This document shows positions 23,810 through 48,000 of a stretch of 64,000 nucleotides of DNA, in pieces. This stretch comes from Ptychodera flava (Eukaryota > Hemichordata > Enteropneusta > Ptychoderidae), in contig NC_091943.1 of assembly GCF_041260155.1 (NCBI RefSeq), forward strand, positions 18,279,283 through 18,343,282, in the 5' to 3' direction. The notes under the pieces were generated by a model that saw only the letters and a program-made list of their open reading frames with translations, was not told the DNA's origin and did not search any database. A program made the position numbers and the translations under genes. Within the stretch, counting starts at the first letter, position 1; the number at the start of each line of letters is the position of its first letter.

Positions 23810-24402
23810 CTGGGTCACCGAGACCCTGTCTGGTCCCCTGCCCCATTTCTACCGCTAGCTTGCACAGCTAAAGAAAATAGGGTCAGGTATGGACTAACAT
23901 CTCAATCGGAATTTCGACTCCCTAATAATGAGCACAGTCACCTGACAAGATCATGTGATCAGCACATCTGTATAGTGGTCAGCTCGGAAACATCGAACGT
24001 TGAAGTTATGATTTGCACGACTTCACTTTTAAGTCTCCGACTCTGTTCTTCTTTGGTGGCATTAATGGTGAAATGACGATTATCGTCCATGATTTTTTCT
24101 CAGACGTGACCTGGTTACCTTGGTGATAGACTACCTATCCCGCCTTTCGCATGTACGCGTACGGCAATGACTCAAAATTAAACGATTGTTCATTTTTCAT
24201 TCAATATCGACATAGGATGCTTGTGGAAAATGTGGAGGTCAAATTATTCTATGGGAATACGAAAACTCCAAGTTGAAAATAAATTCAACGCAATCACTGC
24301 ACTCGTACTGTTGACCAATGATGGCCCATACCTTACCGTATTTTCGTTAGCAGCGCAGCCAGCGGTAGAAATGGCGCACGGGACCAGTCAACTGGGTCAC
24401 CT
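23810..24402. mobile_element. Older relative of the Mutator-like TIR element
   Basis: Imperfect 80-bp terminal inverted repeats lie at 23810-23893 and 24324-24402 (CTGGTCCC...CCCATTTCTACCG...GGTCAGGTATGG pattern). They resemble the TIRs of 3323-4140, and both interiors carry a CACCTGACA motif. Divergence of the two arms suggests an old insertion. Confidence 0.65.
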
Positions 24403-25412
24403 AGACTTAAACTTGTAGTCACTAAGCCACAAAAATGATTGACAAACTTTCTTTGAAAATGGTTGACAAACCTTCTTAATGTATATAAAAAATACCCTCT
24501 GACGTCACTTTTTGGGACTAGACGTATCTATTTTCTCGTCACGTGACGTATTCTGGCGAATCGCGACACTGAATGAGCATGTGGCGTGTTATAAATACGA
24601 ATATTTTACTTCCATTTAAGGAGTTTTACATTGAAATATTATCATGCAAATTACTTAAAATTTCCTTCCTGCTTATTGTTGACATTTGTGCAGCTTGAAC
24701 CACTCGATTCTGTCTATATTAATAGTTTGTCAAATATTGTGCGGTTCCTATTTGTTAAATTTGTTTAATCTTACATATAATATCGTCAAGATATTGAACT
24801 TCACATTTCTCTATATCTCGGCTTTCCACATAGATTGGTTGCACTCAAAAATGGAAGATCATCGGCCCAAATCGAATCCTCATCCAATAAATCGCAATAA
24901 TTTCTACATTTGGAAAACCTGCCACGATAAACGGGTGTCTTTTAAAACGTTCAGAACTATACAAACACAAATTAAAACTAATAATTTCTAAAAATCGGTC
25001 AATTGAAGAATCAATTTCAGCCTTATTCTATGTTTCATTTTCACAGCGGGCAAACGGACGGGTGCACTGGACGCGCCTTGTCTGTCTACAAGTTCCGTCC
25101 TGTTTACATCCTGAATTGATTACTATAACTCAGTATAAATCATTTCTTTTGGATGTAATATAATTTCTGCATGATATATTTTTCACATTGATAAATCATG
25201 CTTTATATTTCAGTTACTTATTTTCGATGTTTTCTTCAGAAAAGGCCTTGTTCTTATTTAACATCACATTAAAGTTTTCTGAACATTACATTTTGGGCAC
25301 CAAAATGGTACAGAAAATACTTAAATTGGGTAGATATATACACCTCCCCTGTGAACATGGACTTTCCGATAGGATTTTACACATTCAAACATTTTTTTGA
25401 CATATACTTTGT
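24403..25412. other. Upstream flank of SDR-2
   Basis: AT-rich, no recognised gene. No core promoter motif could be assigned confidently. Confidence 0.4.
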
Positions 25413-25493
25413 GTCGGAACATAGGGGTGTCGGAACATAGGGGTGTCGGAACATAGGGGTATCGAAACATAAGGATGTCGGAACATAGGGGTG
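25413..25493 (+). repeat. 16-bp minisatellite upstream of SDR-2
   Basis: Five tandem copies of GTCGGAACATAGGGGT with a few changes, ending about 180 bp before the SDR-2 start codon. Confidence 0.9.
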
Positions 25494-25672
25494 GAACTCA
25501 ACAAGCTCAACTTCTTTTTAATGTTGGAAAATGCAGTCTGGGCAAGCGCAAACCCAGATTAACGGCAAAGTAATTTAAAATGAAAGTGTACATTATTGAG
25601 CGTTCCAGTATCTTCCAGGATATCAAATTGCATTTTTACTGGCGCTGTATGTATTTCATTATTTTGAAGAGT

Positions 25673-36545
<10,873 letters not shown>

Positions 36546-37639
36546 ACATTAAATCGAAAGCATAGACACTTAGTCTTAGACTAGAAAATGATATCGATCA
36601 AGGAGTTAAAATCTTGCTTCTTTTTCCTGGCAAGTCCTGAGTTTTACTTAAATAGCGTGACTTCCTGTCAATTAGATAATGTACTAAAGGTGTAGATAAT
36701 CAAGAAAGCATGTTATCTTAAGATTACTCAAGAATTAAACAAACAGGACATTATTTATGTTCAAATGAGCATGTAAGAATTTATGTCCCACAGCAAGACT
36801 TCGAATGTGTATATGATATATAAGAATCCTCGAAAATGAAACACGCAGGAAATAATTTATGTTCAAATGAACATGTTCAAATAATGTCCCACAGCGAGAC
36901 TTAGAATGCTCATATGATATGTAGGGAAAGAAAACATATTATAAGCATTTGTTCTTTCAGGAAAAAGAATAGAGGAGACCAGTGATTTTTCTGTTATTCT
37001 CTGTGGACTAGTAAAGATTTCAAACAATTTGTTTTAGATTTCCCAAGTACCCTAAAACAATTTGAAAGACCAGTCCTCTACATAATCAAAAAATGTCTGG
37101 CCATTCACTATAGTATGGCTAACACTTATTACGCTAACAATATTCAACTAAAATCTTTTTTTACAGTATTTTACTATTGGTATCAACTCCAATCTCCTGT
37201 TTTACAACATATCATGTTGAAATATGCAGTATTCAGCTTATCAATACATTCTTCATTTGTGTAAAAAACGTATATTAATGGCAGTTGCATTTCAGTCCAG
37301 TCATAAATTGAAATGTCAAGATTACAATATCGCTGCAGAATATTCATGTTAAGTACAAGAAAATGATGTTGAAACACTGACGATTCCAATTACCTCTTAG
37401 CAGGGCAAAGCGACTTAACGAATAAATCAATGATCTATTTACACGAAAACAATCAATTGTAATAATGGTACCGAGAATTTGTTCGCTAAGAATTTTTTGT
37501 CAATATTTCTCCCCATGAAAGAACAATAAGTTGCCTGGCCCACATTATTCTTAAATTAGATATGCTCATAATTTATTAGGTGTACTTTCGAAAGTGATAA
37601 GCTCGAGTAGGTTCTTAATACCTTACTTGTACCTGTTCA
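36546..37639. other. SDR-2 3' flank
   Basis: Matches the SDR-1 flank to about 37035. Bases 37200-37270 are an inverted, diverged match to 5430-5500. Bases 37436 onward match 22136 onward. No gene is seen. Confidence 0.5.
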
Positions 37640-38460
37640 AGTTGCAGTTGAAGAGATACAGGAAAGGAGGTCAAAGGTCATGCAAAAATTTGAGGAGAAA
37701 AAATGCCACATGGTGGTCAATATACAGAAACTTCTAGCCCTTGTATTTGCTGAGATGAAAAGGTCATCCCAGGTCATCCAAAATTTTGGAGAGAAAGAGC
37801 TGTCTCTTACTGGCCATCATCCAATAGGGCCAAAACTTTATCCCTTATTGTTATTGGCGTATATAAAAGTGAGTCAAAGGTCATCGATGGCCATTGAAAC
37901 AACTTTGGAAAACATTCATTTGCACACTGGTCAAGATAAATGAATGTGGACCAAAGGTCATCAAGGGTCACCCTACATTTTTAAAGAACAAATTGGTCCA
38001 ACACTGATCAATATCCACAAAAACCGAACCTCTTGCCTTAAAGTTGCTTTGATACACGAACATAGATCAAAGGTCACACAAGATAATAAAATAATTCAGA
38101 GAACAAATTTTGTTTCATACTAGTCATCTAACAAAACCCAAAACTGTACCGGGCCCAAGTTGTAACTGCTGAGATACGTTAAAGTAGGTCAAGGGTCATG
38201 CAGGGTCATCCAAAATTTTGAAATTTTTATCGGCCATTACATAAAGGAAACCAACCTTATAGACCTTTTGATTAGTGAGATACGTGAAAGTAGGTCATCG
38301 GTGATCAAACATCATCTTACAATTTAGAGGAAAACATGGTCCCACACTGATCAATATTATCAAAAACCAAACCTCTAACCCTTGTAGTTAGTCACTGTGT
38401 TTCTTGAAAATAGGGTAAAGGTCATCCAAGGTCATTAAAATAGCACAAACGTTTGGTGCC
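37640..38460 (+). repeat. Degenerate minisatellite, GGTCAAAGGTCATCC units of about 100-120 bp
   Basis: The phrase GTCAAAGGTCATCCAAAATT recurs with changes near 37668, 37760, 37873, 37948, 38065, 38185, 38290 and 38410. It alternates with CACACTGGTCAATATCC and CAAAACTTTATCCCTT segments. It contains GGTCAnAGGTCA-like half-site pairs reminiscent of nuclear-receptor DR1 elements; a regulatory role is speculation. Confidence 0.7.
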
Positions 38461-38691
38461 GCCATTTGCGCTAAAATGGCCTGTTGGTTTTAATGAACAT
38501 TTCTAAACATTAATGCATGGCTATCATTGGTAATTCGCGAACGGTAAAACGGATGCCAAACCATGTGACCGATTTAAAAACCGTACGCAATTGCAAACAC
38601 CGTGTCTCCAATTGATGATGATATGAGCAATTATTCAGCTCAAATAGTCGATCGGCTCTGGAGAAGTATATTTAAAAGATCTAATTGAAAA

Positions 38692-40736
38692 AATGATGTG
38701 AACTGAATGTGCTCATGTGTTTTACAACAGGTTCATCGATAGTAGTAAGTTTCATGGAACAATCAGATATCTGTTATATCACTATATTTACCGGGTTTAA
38801 TCAACTTTCGCATAGTAATCTCAGAGTTAAATCACTCACTACAACACTTAATTTAATATGCAAATAAGCTGTTTATGAATCTGACACTGCTCAATACTTC
38901 ATGGAACAATTAGATAGCTATCAGATCAACATTTGTAGCACGTTTAATTACATTTAATGCTGTAATTTTAGAGTAATATCACAAATTACAAAGTTCATTG
39001 AATTTGCAAATTGACCCTGCTCAATGTTTCATTGCACAATTGGATATTTATCAGATCAATATCTGTAAAAGGTTTCACCGAATTTGGTGCCGTAATTTCA
39101 GAATTATGTATCTGCAGCAGATTTCATCAAATTTGGTGCAGTTATTTTGGAGATGTATGACTAATTAAAAAAATCATAAAATATGCAAATGAGCTATTAT
39201 TAATTTGACACTGACAATGCTTCTCAGTACAATTAGATATATAAAAGATCAGAGTTATGCCACTATTTACAAAAGTTATTAAATATGCAAATGAGCATAT
39301 AATTTACACGACACTCACAGTATCATCATAATGTTCTGAGACTGTCATCTGTGAAAAGTTTCATGAAATTTTGTGCAGTATTTCTTGATATATGTCGACA
39401 CTGTCATTACTGTCTCCATAGGGAAACCATTATAAGAAAAAAACGATATTGCATAACGTCATTAATATGCAAGCCACACTAACCAATATCTAATCACTTC
39501 TTGTAATTAAAATAATCGCAATCATACCAATCCATAATCCAATGACAGTAGGTCAGAATTCGCAAGACAATAGTTGTAAACAGAGACACAAAACAGCACA
39601 GAACAGACAGTAAATAGACGGTACACAAACAAAGTCATAATATGAAAGAAAGATATATGGACCTCTGGCCAGAAGACCAAGAAGTGATGTCAGGTGTTTC
39701 GAAAATAGTAAGCGCATCCTGCCCCACATGTGGCACCCGCCATATATCAATCTATAAGTCAGATAGGTAGTGGTCGCTAACTAAGGCCCAATGTCACCGA
39801 TGCCATCAGTGATCATTTGTCGAAGAGAGATATTGTATTTATCTACCAGCTTGCGATACCTGCCAAAAAGCGTTTGAATGTAGAGACAAGTCTTGCTCTG
39901 GTGTAACCTTGTTTTAATAGTTTGTAAGAGAGATGGCCATGTCTCTCTACAAAATCACCATATGAACTGCATGCTCTAGCATATCGAATAAGCTGGGAAA
40001 TGTATACCCCATAAGCTGGTGAGAGTGGAATATTACTTATGAGGTGTGGAAAATTGATGATACTAAAGTTGAAATCATCTCTCTTGTCACATAGCCTAGT
40101 AGAAAGGTGACCATTAGAGTCAAATTCAAGTAAAATATCCAGATATGAAGCAGAAAAGGCGGTTTCTGTAGTTTCTTTAATCTCCAATTCTGGAGGATAA
40201 ATCACAGCGAGATATTTACTGAATTCAGAGTTATTCATAGAAATAACATCGTCTATGTATCTATATGTTAGATTGAAAGTTCGAGCTATAGAGACCTTTT
40301 TCTGTTTAATTAAGTTCTGGATAAATTCTGCCTCATATGAGAACAGAAACAAGTCTGCAAGCAAGGAAGCACAGTTAGTGCCCATAGGAATTCCTATACA
40401 CTGTTGGAAACTGTGTCCTCCAAATTCTACAAATATGTTGTCGATGAGGAAATCAAGCATACTGATAATGTCTTTCTCGGTATAGAACACTTTAGCGTTA
40501 GTAGTATTTTTTAAAAAATATGTAGAATTATACCCTAATACTACATATTTGTAACGGCGTGAACCGTTTTTGTAGAAAAATGCTTGTCTACCAAATCTGA
40601 CTTGAATTTGTTCAGAAGGTTTTGAATGTAAACAGACAGACAGACACACACTCTCGCACACACGGACAAAGTACAAACAGACAGAAATTGCTATAACATT
40701 AGCTGACATGTGTGAAAACGTGAGCTAAAAATTTCA
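38692..40736 (+). mobile_element. Helentron-like non-autonomous element, copy 1 (interrupted)
   Basis: It begins TGTGAACTGAATGTGCTCA. Several about 145-bp units follow, with ATATGCAAATGAGC and TCATCAAATTTGGTGCAG words. It ends with an ACAGACAGACAGACACAC tract and a hairpin of the TTAGCTGACATG...CGTGAGCTAA type. Copies 2 and 4 have the same plan. A Penelope-like fragment at about 39509-40580 splits it. Tandem units, microsatellite and 3' hairpin are the layout reported for Helentron-derived HINE elements; the assignment is an inference. Confidence 0.6.
39509..40580 (-). mobile_element. Penelope-like retroelement fragment, broken fossil
   Basis: A minus-strand reverse-transcriptase region carries IGIPMGTNCASLLADLF, the palm motif YRYIDD, and a downstream YLDILLEFDSNG...DKRDDFNF thumb-side region, then KLLKQGYTRARL. 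This order is typical of Penelope-like RTs. The piece is 5'-truncated and broken, with at least one break, and no endonuclease domain is visible. It lies inside the Helentron-like element, whose sequence resumes at GTCTACCAAATCTGAC. Likely age: old, but younger than its host repeat. Confidence 0.72.
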
Positions 40737-40741
40737 TAATT

Positions 40742-40985
40742 TAATATGGCGGCTAAGGACACGTGACTGTTCACGATTATATTTGCTAATTTCAGCAGAT
40801 TAAGTGGAAGTATTCTACACAAAAAACTGAAGTGGTTATTGAGAAGATGCCATTTTGTGGACTTTCACAAATTCACTACAACATGGCTTCCATTGGAATG
40901 ACGAAGAATCTACGGAAGAAGAATTTAAGATGAAGAAGAGAAAGAAGAACTAAATTAAGAAACAAAGGCAAGGAATCTTATATTT
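40742..40985 (-). repeat. SDR-3 downstream flank, duplicated at 54566-54800
   Basis: Shares GGCTAAGGACACGTGACTGT, GCCATTTTGTGGACTTTCAC and AAGATGAAGAAGAGAAAG-type words with 54566-54800. This defines the downstream edge of the SDR-3/SDR-4 duplication block. Confidence 0.75.
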
Positions 40986-41171
40986 AAATAATAACACATG
41001 AGAGCGCGGGCAATATCACGATTTATTGCCTGCCCAATTATGGTTATGATCGAAATATTGATGGTGCCCGAGCCGTAGGCGAGGCATCATCAGTATTTCG
41101 ATCATGACCACCAGCCCGAGGGCAGGCAAAAAATCGTGATATTACCCTAGCTCTCACGTGTTATTATTTTT
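40986..41171. repeat. Foldback MITE of about 185 bp
   Basis: Arms run from AATAATAACACATGAGAGCG to CTCTCACGTGTTATTATT, with inner pairs CAATATCACGATTTATTGCC, GATCGAAATATTGATG and CATCAGTATTTCGATC. The SDR-4 flank lacks it at the matching place, so it inserted after the duplication. Confidence 0.8.
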
Positions 41172-42085
41172 ATTACACCGAACAAGCAAGCATGCAAAGA
41201 CACACAAACACAAAGACTTCCTTTGAGTACAGTTCGCCTTTCTGAGTCCGGACCTCAGTGTAAAATGTTGTCAGTGCCGAGTCTAGAGTTGCCGCTGAAA
41301 GTTTGCCGATCTCCTCGGTGGCGTATCCAAATTTGTTGCTTGCATAGTCGCTGAACACAGAAATTTCATTCCTTTTTGCCATTTTCGTTCGTTTGCTGTT
41401 TACTTGCATCAAAATATCGTTTCACTGTGCCGGTGACAGCTCTGCATGACGTTTCGGCAGCCATAGTTGCCGACTGCAAGTACAAGCGAACGACAATTTG
41501 TTACGCGCAGAAAGTATGCGCAGTAAGTAAATTGACGTCATCCATATAATATCAAATGAAGAGGGCATCATCAAGTTCGCAGAGGGCATCATCACGTTCA
41601 TTTACATGTTGCGTGAGTCGTGTTTATCCAATGGCAGTGCACGCTGAATGAGTGAGGTGTAATAATTTGTCATTGTAAGCTATAATTTGCGGAAAATACC
41701 CTATTGATACCCGTGATTGCTTTATTTCAGTTATTTGCACACCACGCACTCTGTGTATTCTACAGAAATGTGTATTTAGACAAAACAGCGCTTTTAAAAC
41801 TGCAGTATTTTCGCATTGCATTTCTATTGTTTTGCCCCGAGGAACAGTTTTGTCTGTCTGTCTTAGCATTTAGTACCTCACAGTGGGACAGTGTATGTTC
41901 ATGTATATTGAAACTTAGACGATTACTAATCTTTCCCCTTAAATGACATTCATTATCTATAAATGCTTGGTATTTTCTCAAGTAAAACTTATAACTCGCA
42001 AAAGAAAGTGAACAATATTCCGTCTTTTTGCTTCTTGGTATAGATTTTCCAGAAAAAAAACGTGTATGCGTTCTTGACTGAGTGT

Positions 42086-45000
42086 TCACTTAGCGCAAAG
42101 TCCAGCGTCAATGGGAAGTAATGTACCAGTCATCTGGTCCGCCGCTGGTGAGCAGAGGAAGGCAACAAGTTCACCGACCTTGATGAAAATAGAATATGAT
42201 ATAAAAATCTTACTATCCAAGATAAAATATTGATTATGATTTGGTGAAAAGACTCAAGCTCTTCGATGTAATTGAATTGTTGATATGTTGATATATGATA
42301 AACCAAAACGAAAACTACAACTTCGACATTTTATGACTTTGACGCATAAAGCAACTGGCACCTTGAACACGCCGTCCGTACTTAAGAGATGCAGTCGTCG
42401 GTACTGCTCGAAAACGTCTTACGAGACCCATACGACCAATGTAAACATTGTATCCAAGGTAAGATGGTGATTGTTGAAAGTTACAACATGTCTGACATAT
42501 TCTACATCTTATAATTTAAATGTTGCAGCTATGATGATGAGGTGTATCTAGATATAGTGCACGGAATACATTTTATGTAAACAAGCTCGCACAGACGCAG
42601 TTCCGACGACTGTTTCCCTTTAAGATACAATGCATTTCGGGGACAGGTATTCGGACTTTCAAACTTCTACAATATTCGTTTGGCTAACCACTCGTGAGGG
42701 CTCATTTTGAAGCTTAAGGAGTTATAAACTTTTCACCTTCTTCAGTTTGTGAAAGTCGGGGATTTCACTTTCCCCATACTATAGAGATAAAACATGGTCG
42801 ATGGCCATTTTGAATTCCAAATATCGTTGAATATACAGAAATTTTGCATAGTCATCCCGTATATTTATCTTGATTTTGAAAGAGAATGGTTGAAAGTTTG
42901 CTTGAGGAAAGTTTGTTTGAGGAAAGTAAATGTGTATTATATTCTATCATTTCGAAGCGCGAACTACCTTTTAACTCAGAAGAACAGGTGATTGTGAGAC
43001 CCGTGCATGAATAAAGTTTTACTAACCAATTATTTTGATCGCACCTTTGCTGCTACAAAATTCAACCAACCAGAAGACAAATGGTCCGTTTATATCATCA
43101 GCAGAGAGAATTAGGAGTACGGGTCTACGAAAGTGACTTTCTTTAACAGTTCTAAAAAAACTTACTTGTTGGGCCTTTACGAATCCACCATTAGGGTTGT
43201 ATTGCAGTAGAATTTGCTTCTGAAAGACAAAGACGCAAAGTGGAGAGAAATCAATTTCGTTTATAGCATATTCATCTCACATTGTACGTACAGTTCAGAA
43301 AATATCATCGCATAAAGTAGGTGGTACGCTGGATTTTAGCAACCGAACTTGCAGATAAAGTCTGTTTGACAGGTTATACGTACAGGACAGCCGGTTAAAC
43401 GAGATAAATATATTACTTTGCGGTTCTGTTATGCCAAAGTACGTGACCTGCAACCCCCTCCCCCAAACCACCACACACAAACCAACGTCGCAAATAAATT
43501 TCCCCATTCACTATATAATTTTGCTGATTTTGTAAGAATGTACGAAACATTGAAGACTATATGATAAGAAGGAGATGAAAATTGGACACCCGCTTTTCGA
43601 AATGGAGTAAATATCTTCAAACCATCGGTTTGTAAAGTGCTTGAAAGAATCTCCCTCTATGAAGTTCAAAGCTTGGTTTAAAATAATTTCTTATCCAGAC
43701 TTTAATGTAATACTGTTATAGGTAATGTGGAATGTTATCGCCGAATTTCAAGGTGCTGTCTGTTATGATATGTCAGCTACCAGTACATTCTTCATATAGG
43801 TCGGCAACCTCGGTCGACGGATCTGCTAAACGACGTATGCCAGCGTATGGCTCATACGTCCCTCACACGTGGGCCAGAAGTTGTAAGTAGGTTATGTACT
43901 CGTTGACACACGTTGACACACGTTACTTTAAAGTTAATCATAAGTCGAAATGCGTCAAGATGATTGTCTAGCGTACCCAAAACGTATTTTAACCCATGAG
44001 TATGTTATGAATGCGCTATGAATACCACAAAATTGAAAAACACATCGTAGTTTCAGCAAGCCAGCTTTTTCGAGAAATAACAACACCTTGGCATACTCTG
44101 GCTAAAACGTCAAGGTGTAACAGGGCCCTTACGTCATACGTAATACTATCTATTTTGCTTGTTGTGAATTTTACAAGATGCCTTAAAACAAACTGTTAAC
44201 AATTCACTTCTTTATCGCAACCCAGACACGATATCCGATGTATTTGCAGAGCTGCATAGAACGGACGCCGATATCCGATTTTGTCGGGACGCATGCGCTA
44301 TCTCCGCGCCTGGAGACTGAAGCAATTAAGCTTTAGTTCACGCCCAAACTTACCTCTGCTTCCTCATAAGAAACCTTAAGCTTCTCAGCATAGCCTCTTA
44401 AGAATTTTCTTGTAGCTGCAGTGGCGATAAATTCATTAGTATGGAGATTTCAATCCAGAAAAATGCACAACAATCTTAAAACCTGAATTGCAATTGGAAG
44501 ACCGCTCGGTGTCTGCACCTGCTGTGTACACACTTAAAAGCTTGTGGATAAATACAGTTTTAACCGTCTTTTTTGTGGAAAATGAAAATATGACACAGGG
44601 CCCTAGCGAGCAGTTTGAATATCAAATATCCGCCAAGTAACTTTTAGTTTGTTTCTCTAATCATAAAATTTAAAATTACACTCCCAAGAAATGTTAGAAT
44701 TTTCCTAGAGCAAGGTGAGAAGCAAATGTTTCAAGTTGTAAGTATCGAAGTTTGTATTAACGTAACTCTTTCACCAACATAGTTAAGCTAACTTGATGAA
44801 TTGTTCAGTCAGTCCTTCCCTCCCTCTCTCCTTCTTCATCTCCCGCAAGCTTGAAAAAACTGGGTTCATATATTCGCATTTAAATTTTCTCTGAAAGGGG
44901 CATAAATGACCTTGACACCTATAGACATGTTTATTTCCCTGGCAGTGTCGACAGAAGAATATATTTCGTATTAGTTCAGTGGTTTCTTCCGAGATCTACC

Positions 45001-48000
45001 TCAATAATACTGATTAGAGGGCATCCATATATATAATATATAATCCATATATAGATGTGAGACAACATATACCCATCTCATCTTAGCCTATTCTTCAGTC
45101 ACGGGAGATAATTTGACAATTTCTACCTACTTCTCGTGGCTGATTATTCTCCTCATAAAACTCGCGTATAGGAAGAGTTCACAACTTTTGCAGATTCGGG
45201 CAACATACTCCTATTCTACCTACCCTTATCCCCCACCTCCCACGCCAACACACACGCTCAACATATGGCACTCAACAGTAAGGTCATGGCACACGTTCAT
45301 AGTAGAGCTGGAACGACATGTTGAGCCAAAGCGTTGACCGTCTCGCTTCTTCTGTCTATGCTCAAAAAACTACTTATTTTAAATTCACTAGCAAATTGAT
45401 ATTTATCATGATGAATTGATTTATTTCAGGATAACAAATTCATCTTTTAGAATGATTGCACTGACAAGTTCTTTATTAACTTACCTTGCGTGTCCACCGC
45501 ACTTGGGCAAACACTGTTACATGTCACTCCAGAACCAAGACTTTCGAGGGCGACAACCTGCAATAATGAAATTCTGCCGTTTGATGCCATCTACCTGAAC
45601 TGAGAGACTGATACATCGGCGATCACTCGACGGTGTCCCCCCTCGCTGTCGTAGCTCATCTTCGTAGGCGAGGAAGGTAGAAAGGAGGTACGCCCTCGAG
45701 CGACCAATCTATATTCGGATGTGCGACTTTTCACACTTACTTGCTTGAAATCTCTGACTATCTCCGACATTGTTATTACATTTTGCTTATCTTAAACCCT
45801 ATCACTGTGATTGTTAGCCAACATTACTTGATATAATCGACACATACAAGCCATAAACGCAACATTTAATTCGAGAAAATGTATTTTCTTCTCCACACAA
45901 AATACTATTAATAAGAAATGAAATTGATGTCCATCTTTTCAGAAAGAATGAACAACGATTGCACCAAAAGCCATTGACCTCTGATTTGGAAATCATTTTC
46001 AAATGGTCAGAGGTCTTTTCAACATCTGAAAAAGATTTGAAAATTTATATCAAATGCAGGCATGCGTGCTTGCACACAAACACACATACACACACACATC
46101 ACCCAACCATCTACACACGTACATACACATTCGCACATGCATACATACATACATGCCTGCATACACTCGTGTATACCTTCTGTATATAGATGATTTTCCA
46201 CACACCCTAAACCTACCTTGGTCAGACCATTGAGACCATGTTTCGCTGACGTAGATGCTCCTATTTCTTGAATTGCTCTAACGCCGTCGATTCCACTTAT
46301 GTTTATGATTCTACCAAATCCTATATAATGTAATATGTAACGTAATGTACGGTATGATATTTTCAGTATCACCGATGACAATCAGGCTGTCATATTTAAT
46401 TCTCAACGAGAAATAAAATCAGTTGTGGAGGCACCGTGGACCAGTGGTTAGGGTAACGGACTCACTACCAGAGGATGGTGAGTTCGAGACCCAGTTCAAG
46501 TCCCGGTAGATCCAGAGTAGCGGATGCACTGTCGGAGGACGGTGAATTCGAGACTCTAGCCCGGTGTTGTACCCTTGAGCAAGGCACTTTACTCCTCAGT
46601 GCTCCATTGGGGTAGTGGGTTATGGGTACCTAATCCTGTAAATGGGCTAGCGCCCGTTGGATGATGGACTAAATAAATAAATAAAATCAAAACATCTTTG
46701 AAAGGCATACAGTTGTCGGAACTGCGCTAAAAGGTCGTATGGGACTCATACAACAATGTAAACACTGTATCCAAGGTGTGATCGTGATTGATGAAAGTTA
46801 AAACATGTCTGTTATAATCTACTTCGTATAATTTTAAATCTTGCAGCCATGAGGTGCATCTAGATATCGTGCACGAAATGCATCGTTTGTAAACAAGAAA
46901 CTCACACAGTTCCAACGACAGTTTCCCTTCAAGTTGGCTGACCTATGTGTCAGAGCTCTGCATGCAGACTTACCCTTTGCTTTCATGTCCGGCAGGTGTA
47001 GTTGGATCAGACGAAACGGTGCTGTTAGGTCGATTCGAAGTGTTCTTTCCCAAATATCGAGAGGTGTGGATTCGATTGGTGACGCATGCAGATGAATGGC
47101 TGGAACGTGTGCATAAGAATACTTTACATACAGTAACACGAAAGGTGCCGCTAGAATTGTTTCCAGATAACGGGAAACTGCATCAAAATTAAAGGTCCAA
47201 CTTTTGCAACTATTTTCAATTTTATGCCTCGGGGACAGGTAATCGGAAACTTAGAGACGATATTTTATAACATTTAGAAGTAGAGAAAGGTAGAGCACAG
47301 GGTACTTTTTTAGAAGATAGAACATGTAAAATTTGTGACTCGCAGGAAATAGAGGATGAATATCACTTTATCTGTATTTGCCACTTATATCAGAATTTAA
47401 GATTCCAATATTTACCACGATGGTCTTATTCAGAGCCAACTCTTGAAAAGTTTTATTCACTGATGTCTTCCCATAACAGTTCAGTCATTTACAAGCTGGC
47501 ATTGTTTGTATATAAGGCAGATAAACTGAGGAAAGAATTTTTCTAACTGCTATGTACTCTTTCTTTTGTTACTTATTTTCTGTACTTGCTCTGTAAAGCT
47601 GCTATTTGGGCCGGAGGCCTTTAAAAGCAATAAAGATTATTATATTAACATTTTTCTGGTTTACTGCTGGTATTGGCTCATTTTGAAGCCTACGAAGTTT
47701 TTACTGTCTTTTTTGTGCACTCGAATGTTCAGTTTCCCCAGTAACTGGCACTTTTATGAATTTCAAGTTTCAACCATAGGTCATTTGGAGTAATTTGATT
47801 CTCTAATCCTGAACTTATGTACGCTGACCCCTTGTTCTTAATCTTGACTGTAAAAGAGGATAGCATAGAGGATAGCATAGAGTTCTGACCGTCAATGTTA
47901 ATCTTACGACATCTTATATAGCAGGTAATCACCCAGTACAGACCACTTAGAGAATATTGATAATATGTGCTAAGTGTTTAGGGTGAGAACCGTCGAGCTG

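Noticed and set aside
40580-40709. N-terminal 40 residues of the long minus-strand frame over the Penelope-like fragment
   Set aside because: This part is the antisense reading of the Helentron-like tail (microsatellite and unit end), not Penelope sequence.
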